The notes below the pieces were generated by a model. It did not search any database and was not told the DNA's origin. It saw nothing but the letters and a program-made list of their open reading frames with translations. Shown piece by piece: positions 1-5,710 of a stretch of DNA of 7,413 bases. The translations under genes and the position numbers were made by a program. Every line of letters starts with the position of its first letter. Position 1 is the stretch's first letter. The stretch comes from Candidatus Hydrogenedentota bacterium (GTDB lineage: Bacteria > Hydrogenedentota > Hydrogenedentia > Hydrogenedentales > CAITNO01): NCBI GenBank assembly GCA_023145975.1, contig JAGLCZ010000007.1, positions 1 to 7,413 of the forward strand, read 5' to 3'.

Positions 1-1119
1 GAGAATAGGGATGCTGCCGGCGGCGGCGGCATTCAGGCGACCGGTAATTATCCGGGTAAGGCGTCTACGCCTGAAGAACTGCGGCAGGATGCCGGCATGG
101 CATTGGATATGATCCCCGGAAAGCATCGCTTTAATTTACACGCCATGTACGCAGAAACAAAGGGAGTTAAAGTGGACCGTGATGCCCTTGAGCCTTCCCA
201 TTTCGATAATTGGGTGGCGTGGGCACAGGAACGCGGTCTGGGCATTGATTTTAATCCCAGTTGTTTCGGACATGCCAGGGCGGACGACGGCTTTACTTTG
301 TCTCATCACGATGCGGGTATTCGCAAGTTTTGGATCGATCACTGCAAGGTGTCCCGAAAGATTGCGGAAGATATAGGCGCACGGTTGAATACCCCCTGTG
401 TAACCAACCTGTGGATTCCCGACGGGTATAAGGACATCCCCGTTGACCGTAACCGATCCCGCGAATTACTGGCAGAATCATTGGATGCCGTATATGCGGA
501 ACGAAGTGATCCGGCACATAATTTGGATGCAGTAGAGTGCAAACTCTTTGGTATCGGTTCGGAGAGTTGTGTTATCGGTTCCCACGAATTTTATATGGGC
601 TACGCGCTCAGCCGGAAGCTGCTGCTGTGCCTCGACGCGGGTCATTTCCATCCTACTGAGGTGATCTCTGATAAAATAAGTTCCGTACTGTTATTTCTGG
701 ATGAGATACTGCTCCATGTAAGTCGCGGTGTCCGTTGGGACAGCGACCATGTTATTGTGTTGAGTGACGAGATTCGCGCCATTGCCGAAGAGATTATCCG
801 CAATGATTTCGAGAGCCGGGTGCATATCGGTCTGGATTTCTTCGACGCAAGTATTAACCGTATCGCTGCCTGGGTGATTGGTACTCGTGTGATGCTCAAG
901 GCGTTGTTACTGGCGTTGCTGGAGCCTACGGGAACCCTTCGTCAGATGGAGAAGGAAATGAATTTCACGGCGCGTTTGGCGTTACTTGAAGAACTCAAAA
1001 CGCTTCCCATCGGGGCAGTGTGGAATTATTATTGTGTTCAGCAAAACGTGCCGCCTGCCGGGGCATGGATGAATGTCGTTACCCGATACGAAGGGGATGT
1101 GTTGTCCTTGCGGGGCTAG
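1..1119 (+). CDS. rhaA: L-rhamnose isomerase (5'-truncated by window edge)
   Basis: Cytoplasmic, metal-dependent isomerase converting L-rhamnose to L-rhamnulose, the first step of rhamnose catabolism. The frame is open from base 1, giving 372 residues before TAG at 1117-1119. It aligns with recalled E. coli RhaA (419 aa) from about residue 48 to the C-terminus, both ending in an RG pair, so about 47 N-terminal residues lie upstream; the ATG at 97 is internal. Family blocks seen include GGIQATGNYPGKA, DFNPSCF, FWIDHC, FGIGSES and LDAGHFHPTEVISDK. By E. coli numbering all metal ligands are present: catalytic-site H262, D294 and D296 (in GHFHPTEV and WDSDH) and structural-site E226, D259, H286 and D326 (in VECK, LDAG, LHVSR and GLDFFD). 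The enzyme should be active. A Gly run encoded by four GGC codons (19-30) precedes IQATGN. A terminator follows directly, so this is probably the last gene of its transcript. No other rhamnose gene is visible. Identification is very secure. Confidence 0.97.
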   Translation, partial: ENRDAAGGGGIQATGNYPGKASTPEELRQDAGMALDMIPGKHRFNLHAMYAETKGVKVDRDALEPSHFDNWVAWAQERGLGIDFNPSCFGHARADDGFTLSHHDAGIRKFWIDHCKVSRKIAEDIGARLNTPCVTNLWIPDGYKDIPVDRNRSRELLAESLDAVYAERSDPAHNLDAVECKLFGIGSESCVIGSHEFYMGYALSRKLLLCLDAGHFHPTEVISDKISSVLLFLDEILLHVSRGVRWDSDHVIVLSDEIRAIAEEIIRNDFESRVHIGLDFFDASINRIAAWVIGTRVMLKALLLALLEPTGTLRQMEKEMNFTARLALLEELKTLPIGAVWNYYCVQQNVPPAGAWMNVVTRYEGDVLSLRG

Positions 1120-1146
1120 TATTTCACCGCAATCCTATCAATTTTC

Positions 1147-1185
1147 GGGCGCCTCCCTTTCGGGCAGGCGTCCTTTGTTACCTTT
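1147..1185 (+). terminator. Intrinsic terminator after rhaA
   Basis: G+C-rich hairpin 28 bases after the rhaA stop. Bases 1147-1157 pair with 1162-1173 (11 pairs, one G-T wobble, C1165 bulged) around a TTTC tetraloop. T-rich sequence follows, TTTGTTACC then TTTTT at 1183-1187. The T-tract is interrupted, so termination may be partial and rlmI could receive read-through. Confidence 0.7.
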
Positions 1186-1208
1186 TTACTACGTTGAAAG
1201 AACCTTAC

Positions 1209-2345
1209 ATGACTAAATCAGTTATTCCTGTTATTGCATTGAAACCCAAAGAAGAGCGTCGTATTCTCCGGGGGCACCTGTGGGTGTATCGCAACGAAGT
1301 TGCTGTTACCCCGGAACTGCAGGACGGGGATGTGGTAGACGTATTTGCCGCCAACCGCCGTTTTATCGGCCGCGGATTTTATCAGGAGAAGGGGGGCATT
1401 GCCGTCCGTATTCTGATACACCATCAGAACGATATAGACCGCTCCTTTTTTCACAACAGCCTGCTCCGCGCCGAATCGTTACGTAAAAAGATGTTCCCCG
1501 GTTCCAGCGTATACCGCTGGGTGTATGGAGAGAGCGACGGATTGCCCGGGCTGATTATAGATCGTTATGACTCCGTGGCAGTGGTACAGTCCGAGTGCGC
1601 TTTTTATACGCGGCACTGCGACGCGCTGACAGCGGAACTTCTCGATAGTGACGGGGTGGAGTCGGTATTGCTTCGTCTTCCGGGTCGAAGGGAATGGGTT
1701 GGCACAGAGGTCGCTGAGACGGCGCTCCACTTTGAGGATGTTCAGGCAAAGCTTAACTTTGGTGATGCCCAGAAAACGGGACTGTTTCTGGATCAGCGGT
1801 GTAACTGGCAGCGTATACGCACCTATGCGCAAGGGGCATCGGTACTTGACGGCTATTGTTACCACGGCATGTGGAGTATTCATGCGGCGCTGGCAGGTGC
1901 GAAATCGGTGGTAGGTGTCGATACTTCTCCGGCTGCCATCACCCATGCCCGTGAGAACTGCGTCAGTAACGGACTGGAAAACTGTTTCTTTGAACAGGAA
2001 GACCTTGAGGTGAAGCTGGCGAAACAGAATCGCTTTGATGTGATTGTGCTGGATCCGCCTGCTTTTGCCAAACATCGCACTCAGACGCGGAAAGCGCTGG
2101 CACGTTACGAAAGCATCAACCGTTTGGCGATGAATGCCCTGCACGCTGACGGGATCCTTATTTCCTGTTCCTGTTCGCATTTTGTGACGATGCCGGATTT
2201 CCTGGAATCTTTGAAACGTGCCGCCGCGAAAAGCGGACGACAGGCACAATTGCTTGAGGTGCACGGTGCAGCCCCCGATCATCCCGTGCTGCTTGCCATG
2301 CCCGAAACGGCGTATCTCAAGTGTGCAGTATTACGGATACTGTGA
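1209..2345 (+). CDS. rlmI: RlmI-family 23S rRNA (cytosine-C5) methyltransferase, PUA + SAM domains
   Basis: SAM-dependent RNA methyltransferase of the RlmI/YccW group; E. coli RlmI makes m5C1962 in 23S rRNA. The protein has 378 residues (E. coli about 396). An N-terminal PUA domain (about 1-75) has the typical VIALKPKEERRILRGHLWVY opening. A linker carries ESDGLPGLIIDRY (108-120). The Rossmann methyltransferase begins at KTGLFLDQR (189-197). Motif I is VLDGYCYHGMW (212-222), followed by VVGVDTSP (acidic D238 for SAM ribose). Motif IV is FDVIVLDPPAF (276-286) and motif VI SCSCS (319-323) supplies the presumed catalytic Cys. The C-terminus DHPVLLAMPETAYLK is characteristic. The frame stays open back to 1020 inside rhaA, but the PUA domain starts at the ATG at 1209, with a weak GAAAG site 8 nt upstream. 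Motif I is slightly unusual (YHGMW where family members usually have YTGGF or similar). It stands alone, with a terminator before it and the Kor operon well downstream. The family is secure; the exact target base is inferred. Confidence 0.9.
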   Translation: MTKSVIPVIALKPKEERRILRGHLWVYRNEVAVTPELQDGDVVDVFAANRRFIGRGFYQEKGGIAVRILIHHQNDIDRSFFHNSLLRAESLRKKMFPGSSVYRWVYGESDGLPGLIIDRYDSVAVVQSECAFYTRHCDALTAELLDSDGVESVLLRLPGRREWVGTEVAETALHFEDVQAKLNFGDAQKTGLFLDQRCNWQRIRTYAQGASVLDGYCYHGMWSIHAALAGAKSVVGVDTSPAAITHARENCVSNGLENCFFEQEDLEVKLAKQNRFDVIVLDPPAFAKHRTQTRKALARYESINRLAMNALHADGILISCSCSHFVTMPDFLESLKRAAAKSGRQAQLLEVHGAAPDHPVLLAMPETAYLKCAVLRIL

Positions 2346-2392
2346 GGCTGATCGGGTAAGGTAATAACGACGGTTTTTCGCGTTAGGAGCCC

Positions 2393-2434
2393 AAAAAGGT
2401 GGGCAGGACCGCACCAGAGGGATGCGACCTGCCC
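2393..2434 (-). terminator. Intrinsic terminator on minus strand (end of candidate sRNA)
   Basis: On the minus strand CCTGCCC closes with GGGCAGG, extended inside by a 4-bp TGCG/CGCA stem around a 9-nt loop. ACC and then TTTTT follow. On the plus strand no T-tract follows the same hairpin, so the orientation favours minus-strand transcription and it does not serve rlmI. Confidence 0.6.
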
Positions 2435-2488
2435 GTGGGGGATAGGGTTCAGGACGAAAGGGGGGGAAAGGAGGAGATCCTGAACCCT
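2393..2488 (-). ncRNA. Candidate two-hairpin small RNA, about 96 nt, unknown family
   Basis: Not a family I recognise. Read on the minus strand, the RNA would begin at about 2488 with a perfect 11-bp stem (2478-2488 with 2444-2454) closing a 23-nt pyrimidine-rich loop (2455-2477). A short linker rich in C follows. A second hairpin (CCTGCCC/GGGCAGG, 2428-2434 with 2401-2407, plus inner TGCG/CGCA, 2423-2426 with 2410-2413) ends three bases before a five-U tract (2393-2397), the form of an intrinsic terminator. A plausible promoter lies just upstream on the same strand. The gene is convergent with rlmI, whose stop is 48 bases away. The loop contains UCUCCUCCUUU followed by seven C, resembling the anti-Shine-Dalgarno end of 16S rRNA. 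SRP RNA, 6S and RNase P hallmarks were looked for and not seen. The alternative is a dispersed palindromic (REP-like) intergenic element. Structure is directly visible; transcription is inferred. Confidence 0.5.
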
Positions 2489-2494
2489 GCGTCT

Positions 2495-2524
2495 ATTGTG
2501 ACTGAATTCCCCACTTGATTTCAA
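2495..2524 (-). promoter_or_regulatory. Candidate sigma70-type promoter for the minus-strand sRNA
   Basis: On the minus strand TTGAAA (2519-2524, 4 of 6 to TTGACA) is followed after 18 bases by CACAAT (2495-2500, 4 of 6 to TATAAT). The predicted start, about 7 bases downstream at 2488, coincides with the first base of the 11-bp stem. The -35 box sits in the centre of an inverted repeat at 2507-2530. The prediction is from sequence only. Confidence 0.4.
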
Positions 2525-2530
2525 GGGGAA
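2507..2530. repeat. Inverted repeat overlapping the sRNA promoter -35
   Basis: Left arm TTCCC (2507-2511) plus CTTGA (2514-2518), centre TT, right arm TCAAG plus GGGAA (2521-2530). This is ten paired positions with only CA (2512-2513) unmatched. No T-tract follows on either strand, so it is not a terminator. Its position over the -35 element suggests an operator for a dimeric regulator, though a structural role in RNA is also possible. Confidence 0.4.
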
Positions 2531-2595
2531 AGGGAAAAATGCAGTTATTCCGTTCGTGTCCGTTGTCATCCCCATTCTCTATTCGCAATAAGGGC

Positions 2596-2611
2596 GTTTA
2601 ATGTGTTAAAC
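2596..2611. promoter_or_regulatory. Operator-like palindrome GTTTAA-tgtg-TTAAAC upstream of the Kor operon
   Basis: Perfect 6-bp inverted repeat with a 4-base spacer, 10 bases upstream of the candidate -35 box. The A/T-rich arms with a TGTG centre look more like a protein-binding site than an RNA hairpin. TTTTT follows at 2612-2616, so a very weak terminator is possible. The cognate regulator is not identifiable here. Confidence 0.35.
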
Positions 2612-2621
2612 TTTTTCCCAA

Positions 2622-2650
2622 TTGTCGGGTGCTCCCGCCCCGGGAATATT
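2622..2650 (+). promoter_or_regulatory. Candidate promoter for the oxidoreductase operon
   Basis: TTGTCG (2622-2627) and AATATT (2645-2650), each 4 of 6 to consensus, are separated by exactly 17 bases. The spacer contains a small TCCCG-CCC-CGGGA hairpin (2633-2645). A start near 2657 would give a leader of about 140 nt before the first gene. The match is weak and other starts in the gap are possible. Confidence 0.3.
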
Positions 2651-2706
2651 TGTATATTGGCGTTTGGCTGTAGGTGGTTTCTTCTATCGTCAGACGTCCT
2701 TTATAG

Positions 2707-2743
2707 GCCGATATCTTCATAGTTCGGCTGTGAGCAAAGCCGA
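2707..2743 (+). promoter_or_regulatory. Leader with competing hairpins before the Kor operon
   Basis: TCGGC(T) at 2724-2729 can pair perfectly with AGCCGA at 2738-2743 (6 bp, 8-nt loop) or with GCCGA at 2707-2711 (5 bp). The two GCCGATA copies (2707-2713, 2739-2745) form a direct repeat around the shared partner. Such mutually exclusive stems are seen in attenuators and small riboregulators. The stems are short, and there is no U-tract and no recognised riboswitch motif. Confidence 0.25.
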
Positions 2744-2785
2744 TACACAGCGAATCTTTTGTGTGTCATTACTTGCCTGATAAAG

Positions 2786-2791
2786 AAAGGA
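2786..2791 (+). promoter_or_regulatory. Ribosome binding site deciding a GTG start
   Basis: AAAGGA lies 6 nt before GTG 2798. The upstream in-frame TTG at 2759 has no comparable site. This places the ferredoxin subunit start at GTG 2798. Confidence 0.6.
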
Positions 2792-2797
2792 ATAGCG

Positions 2798-3070
2798 GTG
2801 TCTCAAAATTCTGACGTTTCCCCTTCGCTGAAGAAGACAGGGAACTATATCGAAATTAATGCAGAGCGGTGTAAAGGATGCTATTTGTGCATGTCCGTCT
2901 GTCCCCATGATCTTATTGAAAAAAGCGACGTTCTTAATGGTGCGGGATATTATCCTGTGCGTTCTACTGAGACGGCGCTTTATAAATGTACTGCTTGCGG
3001 GCTGTGCTGGCAGATGTGTCCTGACTCGGCCCTGGAGGTGTACAAAGAAGTGAAGGAGACAGGATCATGA
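2798..3070 (+). CDS. 2-oxoacid:ferredoxin oxidoreductase, delta (ferredoxin-like) subunit
   Basis: Small cytoplasmic electron-transfer subunit (KorD/VorC type) carrying two [4Fe-4S] clusters that pass electrons from the TPP/Fe-S core to external ferredoxin. It has 90 residues from a GTG start with AAAGGA 6 nt upstream; an alternative in-frame TTG at 2759 would add 13 residues not typical of the family. The two cluster motifs are CKGCYLCMSVCP (C25, C28, C31, C35) and CTACGLCWQMCP (C64, C67, C70, C74), both complete. The middle segment NGAGYYPV is typical of delta subunits in this family. It is the first gene of a four-gene operon. Its TGA overlaps the ATG of the alpha subunit in an ATGA, implying translational coupling. 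The 452-bp gap upstream probably holds the promoter and leader. A stand-alone dicluster ferredoxin would look similar, but the context decides the role. Confidence 0.93.
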   Translation: MSQNSDVSPSLKKTGNYIEINAERCKGCYLCMSVCPHDLIEKSDVLNGAGYYPVRSTETALYKCTACGLCWQMCPDSALEVYKEVKETGS

Positions 3071-4155
3071 ATACAGTATTTACACCCGCCGCACAGCGGA
3101 ATGGGAAGTTAACACTTGTACAAGGCAATATTGCCCTTGCCGAAGGCGCGCTTCATGCGGGTCTGGATTGCTATTTTGGCTATCCCATAACACCGCAGAA
3201 TCAGGTTCCGGAATATCTTTCGGCAAAATTACCGGAAAGAGGCGGTGCTTTCGTACAGGCGGAAAGTGAACTGGCAAGCATCAATATGGTGCTGGGTGCT
3301 GCGTCCACCGGGGCACGGGCAATGACCAGCTCTTCAGGTCCCGGTATTTCTCTGATGCAGGAAGGCATATCGTTTCTGGCGGGTGATGAATTGCCTGCGG
3401 TAATTGCAAATGTTATGCGCTGCGGTCCGGGCATGGGCGGTATTAAACCGACCCAGGGCGACTATTATCAGGCTACACGGGGGGGCGGTCATGGCGACTA
3501 TCACACCATTGTACTGGCACCGGCAAGTGCCCAGGAAATGTTCGATCTGACGTATCAGGCCTTTGATGTGGCGGATACCTATTGTAATCCCGTACTAATT
3601 CTTGCCGATGCTATTTTGGGGCAGATGAAAGAACCTGCCGTATTGGAGCCGCCCTATGAACGCAAGGCGATAAAGAAGGACGATTGGTCGCTGACTGGTG
3701 CGGCAGGGCGGAAAGCGCGAAATATCCGCAGTATGCTTCTGGCAGGAGATGATCAGGAGCAGCTCAACTATAAACTTGAAAAAAAGTATGAACGGGTCAA
3801 GCAGGAACTTCCCATGTGGGAATGTATTGATACTGAGGATGCTGATCTTATTGTTGTGGCTTTTGGTACCTCGGCACGTATTTCCTCCTCTGCTGCACGA
3901 CTTGCCCGTGCCGAAGGGCTTAAAGTCGGTGTGTTCCGGCCGATAACGCTGTTCCCGTTCCCGGAAGAAGCCTTGCGTGATCTGGCATCGAAAGTCGGTA
4001 AATTCCTTGTTGTGGAAATGAATCTTGGTCAGATGCTGCATGATGTACGCGCAATAGTCGGCCATGACATTCCCGTATCCTTTTATGGGCGTCCCGGCGG
4101 CGGTGTACCGACTGTACGCGAAGTATTGGAGAATATTAAGGAGAGTGTATCATGA
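3067..4155 (+). CDS. vorB: 2-oxoacid:ferredoxin oxidoreductase, alpha subunit (VorB/KorA type)
   Basis: Alpha chain of a CoA-dependent 2-oxoacid:ferredoxin oxidoreductase, which oxidatively decarboxylates a 2-oxoacid to acyl-CoA + CO2 and reduces ferredoxin. It has 362 residues. The N-terminal pyrimidine-binding domain (about 18-190) shows GNIALAEGAL, YPITPQ (40-44 region), QAESELAS with the conserved Glu (E66), TSSSGPGISLMQEG (87-100) and a GGIKPTQGDYYQATRGGGHGDY-type block (124-145), as in proteins annotated 3-methyl-2-oxobutanoate dehydrogenase subunit VorB. A charged helical linker (about 215-250) leads to a second transketolase C-terminal-like domain (about 258-357) with FGTSAR, FRPITLFPFP, VVEMNLGQM and the Gly-rich RPGGGVPT. 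AAGGAG lies 8 nt before the ATG. The gene overlaps its neighbours on both sides in ATGA. Substrate choice (2-oxoglutarate, branched-chain 2-oxoacids or other) cannot be read from the sequence; the symbol follows the closest family naming, and korA is the alternative. Confidence 0.93.
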   Translation: MNTVFTPAAQRNGKLTLVQGNIALAEGALHAGLDCYFGYPITPQNQVPEYLSAKLPERGGAFVQAESELASINMVLGAASTGARAMTSSSGPGISLMQEGISFLAGDELPAVIANVMRCGPGMGGIKPTQGDYYQATRGGGHGDYHTIVLAPASAQEMFDLTYQAFDVADTYCNPVLILADAILGQMKEPAVLEPPYERKAIKKDDWSLTGAAGRKARNIRSMLLAGDDQEQLNYKLEKKYERVKQELPMWECIDTEDADLIVVAFGTSARISSSAARLARAEGLKVGVFRPITLFPFPEEALRDLASKVGKFLVVEMNLGQMLHDVRAIVGHDIPVSFYGRPGGGVPTVREVLENIKESVS

Positions 4156-4976
4156 CGGTTAAAAAAGTTTTTGGAAGACCGGAATCCCTATGTGATGTAC
4201 CGAATCTATACTGTTCAGGTTGTGGTCATGGCGTTGCGCACCGTTTGGTAGCAGAAGCAATCGACCACTTTGGACTGCGGGATCGTACCGTAGCGGTGGC
4301 TCCTGCGGGATGCAGCGTGCTGCTGTACGATTACTTTGATGTGGATAGTATTGAGTCTGCCCATGGGCGTGCCCTTGCAGTGGGTACCGGTATAAAACGT
4401 GCGAATCCGGATCTCTTTGTATTTACTTATCAGGGAGATGGTGATCTTGCCAGTATCGGTATGTGCGAAACCATTCATACGGCTAATCGGGGTGAAAATC
4501 TGACAGCGATTTTCATTAACAATGCCGTATATGGCATGACTGGCGGTCAAATGGCGCCTACTACGTTGCTGGGACAAACCACCACGACCACCCCCAATGG
4601 ACGTTGTGCCGAGATGGAAGGCGCCCCCATGAAAATGGCTGAGATGATGGCGACTTTTGATGGTGTGGTTTACAGCGAACGGGTTGCTTTGTATGATCCC
4701 CGTCAGACCATCCGCGCACGAAAAGCAGTATTCAAAGCGTTTGAAGCGCAAATAAATAATGAAGGCTTCGGGTTTGTGGAAATTTTGGCGGCATGTACTA
4801 CGAACTTAAAGATGACACCGGAAAGAGCACAACAGTGGTTGGTTGATGATTTGTGTGAGACCTTCCCGTTGGGTGTGTATAAAGATGTTATGTCTGGAGC
4901 AAAGCAGGAATCTGTTGCCTCGCGTGAGTCAGTAGGCGCGACGGCAGGAAGCGGGAGTGTTAAACATGCGGACTGA
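4152..4976 (+). CDS. 2-oxoacid:ferredoxin oxidoreductase, beta (thiamine-pyrophosphate) subunit
   Basis: Catalytic TPP-binding chain (KorB/VorA type). It has 274 residues, starting at ATG 4152, which overlaps the alpha stop in ATGA and has AAGGAG 8 nt upstream. YCSGCGHG (C21, C24), PAGCS (C54) and AACTTN (C215) give the four Cys expected for the proximal [4Fe-4S] cluster. The TPP/Mg motif runs from GDGD (95-98) to NN (123-124), followed by VYGMTGGQMAPTT (126-138). GQ with a Thr run then PNGR (141-151) is also typical. The family-like body ends near FPLGVYKDV (238-246). The last roughly 28 residues form a Ser/Ala/Gly-rich tail that looks unstructured; the DNA there contains the gamma-subunit ribosome binding site and start. 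It works with the alpha chain to form the active site and with gamma and delta for assembly and electron exit. Identification as a TPP-dependent beta subunit is secure, substrate unknown. Confidence 0.94.
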   Translation: MTVKKVFGRPESLCDVPNLYCSGCGHGVAHRLVAEAIDHFGLRDRTVAVAPAGCSVLLYDYFDVDSIESAHGRALAVGTGIKRANPDLFVFTYQGDGDLASIGMCETIHTANRGENLTAIFINNAVYGMTGGQMAPTTLLGQTTTTTPNGRCAEMEGAPMKMAEMMATFDGVVYSERVALYDPRQTIRARKAVFKAFEAQINNEGFGFVEILAACTTNLKMTPERAQQWLVDDLCETFPLGVYKDVMSGAKQESVASRESVGATAGSGSVKHAD

Positions 4977-5511
4977 ATTATTACTCGCCGGATTCGGCGG
5001 TCAGGGTGTACTTTTTGTGGGTGATTTGGTGACGCGAAGCGCCATGGCGCAGGGACTGCACACCACGTATATGCCTACCTATGGGGTGGCGATGCGGGGC
5101 GGTACGGCGAACTGCGTTGTGATCATGTCGGACGAGCCTATTGGTTCGCCTGTTATGGATGAACCCGATGCTGCTGTGATCCTAAATCAACAATCCTTTG
5201 ATAAATTCCAGCCTTCACTCAAGAAGGGCGGATTGATAGTTACCAATTCTACGCTGGTTTCAAAAGATACCTTTACGCGTAGTGATACGCTGCGTTTGGT
5301 GATGGTGGATGCAACGAAGATTGCACGTAAGATAACCGGTCGGGAGCAGGCGGCCAATATGGCAGCGCTGGGTGCTTATCTGGCTGTAGGCGGTATCCTG
5401 TCTTATGATGTGGTAGATGCGACTCTGCGTGCGAATCTGCACCCCAGTAAGCAGGCTTTGCTTGAACCGAATTTAGAGACTATTCGTGCCGGTATGGAAG
5501 CTGCAAAATAA
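4966..5511 (+). CDS. 2-oxoacid:ferredoxin oxidoreductase, gamma subunit
   Basis: Gamma chain (KorC type, POR-gamma family) of the same complex. It has 181 residues from ATG 4966, which overlaps the end of the beta gene by 11 bases, with GGGAG 8 nt upstream. An in-frame GTG at 4957 with AGGAAG 5-6 nt upstream would add three residues and cannot be fully excluded, but the family normally starts right before the first beta strand, as here. The Rossmann-like opening is LLAGFGGQGVLFVGDL (6-21). TYGVAMRGGTANC (38-50), typical of gamma subunits, follows, then PDAAVILNQQSFDKF (67-81) and the C-terminal NMAALGAYLAVGGIL (131-145). In this complex the gamma domain is thought to take part in CoA binding and assembly. 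It is the last gene of the operon; a strong terminator lies about 100 bases downstream. Confidence 0.94.
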   Translation: MRTELLLAGFGGQGVLFVGDLVTRSAMAQGLHTTYMPTYGVAMRGGTANCVVIMSDEPIGSPVMDEPDAAVILNQQSFDKFQPSLKKGGLIVTNSTLVSKDTFTRSDTLRLVMVDATKIARKITGREQAANMAALGAYLAVGGILSYDVVDATLRANLHPSKQALLEPNLETIRAGMEAAK

Positions 5512-5617
5512 GCGCAGTAAATGGATAGCCTGATCGGGAATCGCAAGAGGTATGCGGCTGCGGAGTTATAGTCCCTGATGCATCTTTGCGTTCTTTCGTG
5601 ATAGCGATATTTTTTCG

Positions 5618-5652
5618 TACGCCCCTGAATTTTGTTTGGGGGCGTATTTTTT
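5618..5652 (+). terminator. Intrinsic terminator of the oxidoreductase operon
   Basis: Perfect 8-bp stem TACGCCCC (5618-5625) with GGGGCGTA (5639-5646), 13-base loop, followed at once by six T (5647-5652). It lies 106 bases after the gamma-subunit stop. On the minus strand the hairpin is followed by A residues, so it works on the plus strand only. The 105 bases before it hold no gene that I can see. Confidence 0.9.
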
Positions 5653-5710
5653 AAGCGGTTTTTACAAAAATATTTTCTGGAATAACGATGGTACGAGTTC
5701 ATGCCGGATG

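Noticed and set aside
1020..1208. Upstream extension of the rlmI frame to 1020
   Set aside because: The extra 63 residues overlap the end of rhaA and cross its terminator. The PUA domain starts at ATG 1209.
1479..2282. 267-codon open frame on the minus strand opposite rlmI
   Set aside because: It lies wholly antisense to a gene with clear family motifs, and its translation is rich in Arg/His/Cys with no recognisable domain. It is a shadow frame.
2365..2386. Weak hairpin TAACG-a-CG / CG-CGTTA after rlmI as its terminator
   Set aside because: Short, bulged and without a following T-tract. I see no convincing rlmI terminator on the plus strand.
2393..2488. SRP RNA, 6S RNA, RNase P RNA or tmRNA
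   Set aside because: No SRP GGAAGCAGC-type loop, no long 6S-like bubble, no RNase P or tmRNA signature sequences, and only about 96 nt.
2279..2575. 98-codon minus-strand frame across the intergenic region
   Set aside because: It runs through the hairpins and into the antisense of rlmI, with a low-complexity, non-conserved-looking translation. The stem-loop/terminator explanation fits the DNA better.
3595..4065. 156-codon minus-strand frame inside the alpha-subunit gene, and 178 codons at 4215-4751 inside beta
   Set aside because: Both are complementary to well-conserved coding sequence and show no domain of their own.
5523..5583. Loose pairing of ATCGGGA with TCCCTGAT before the operon terminator
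   Set aside because: Only about 7 pairs with a bulge across a long loop; not better than chance.
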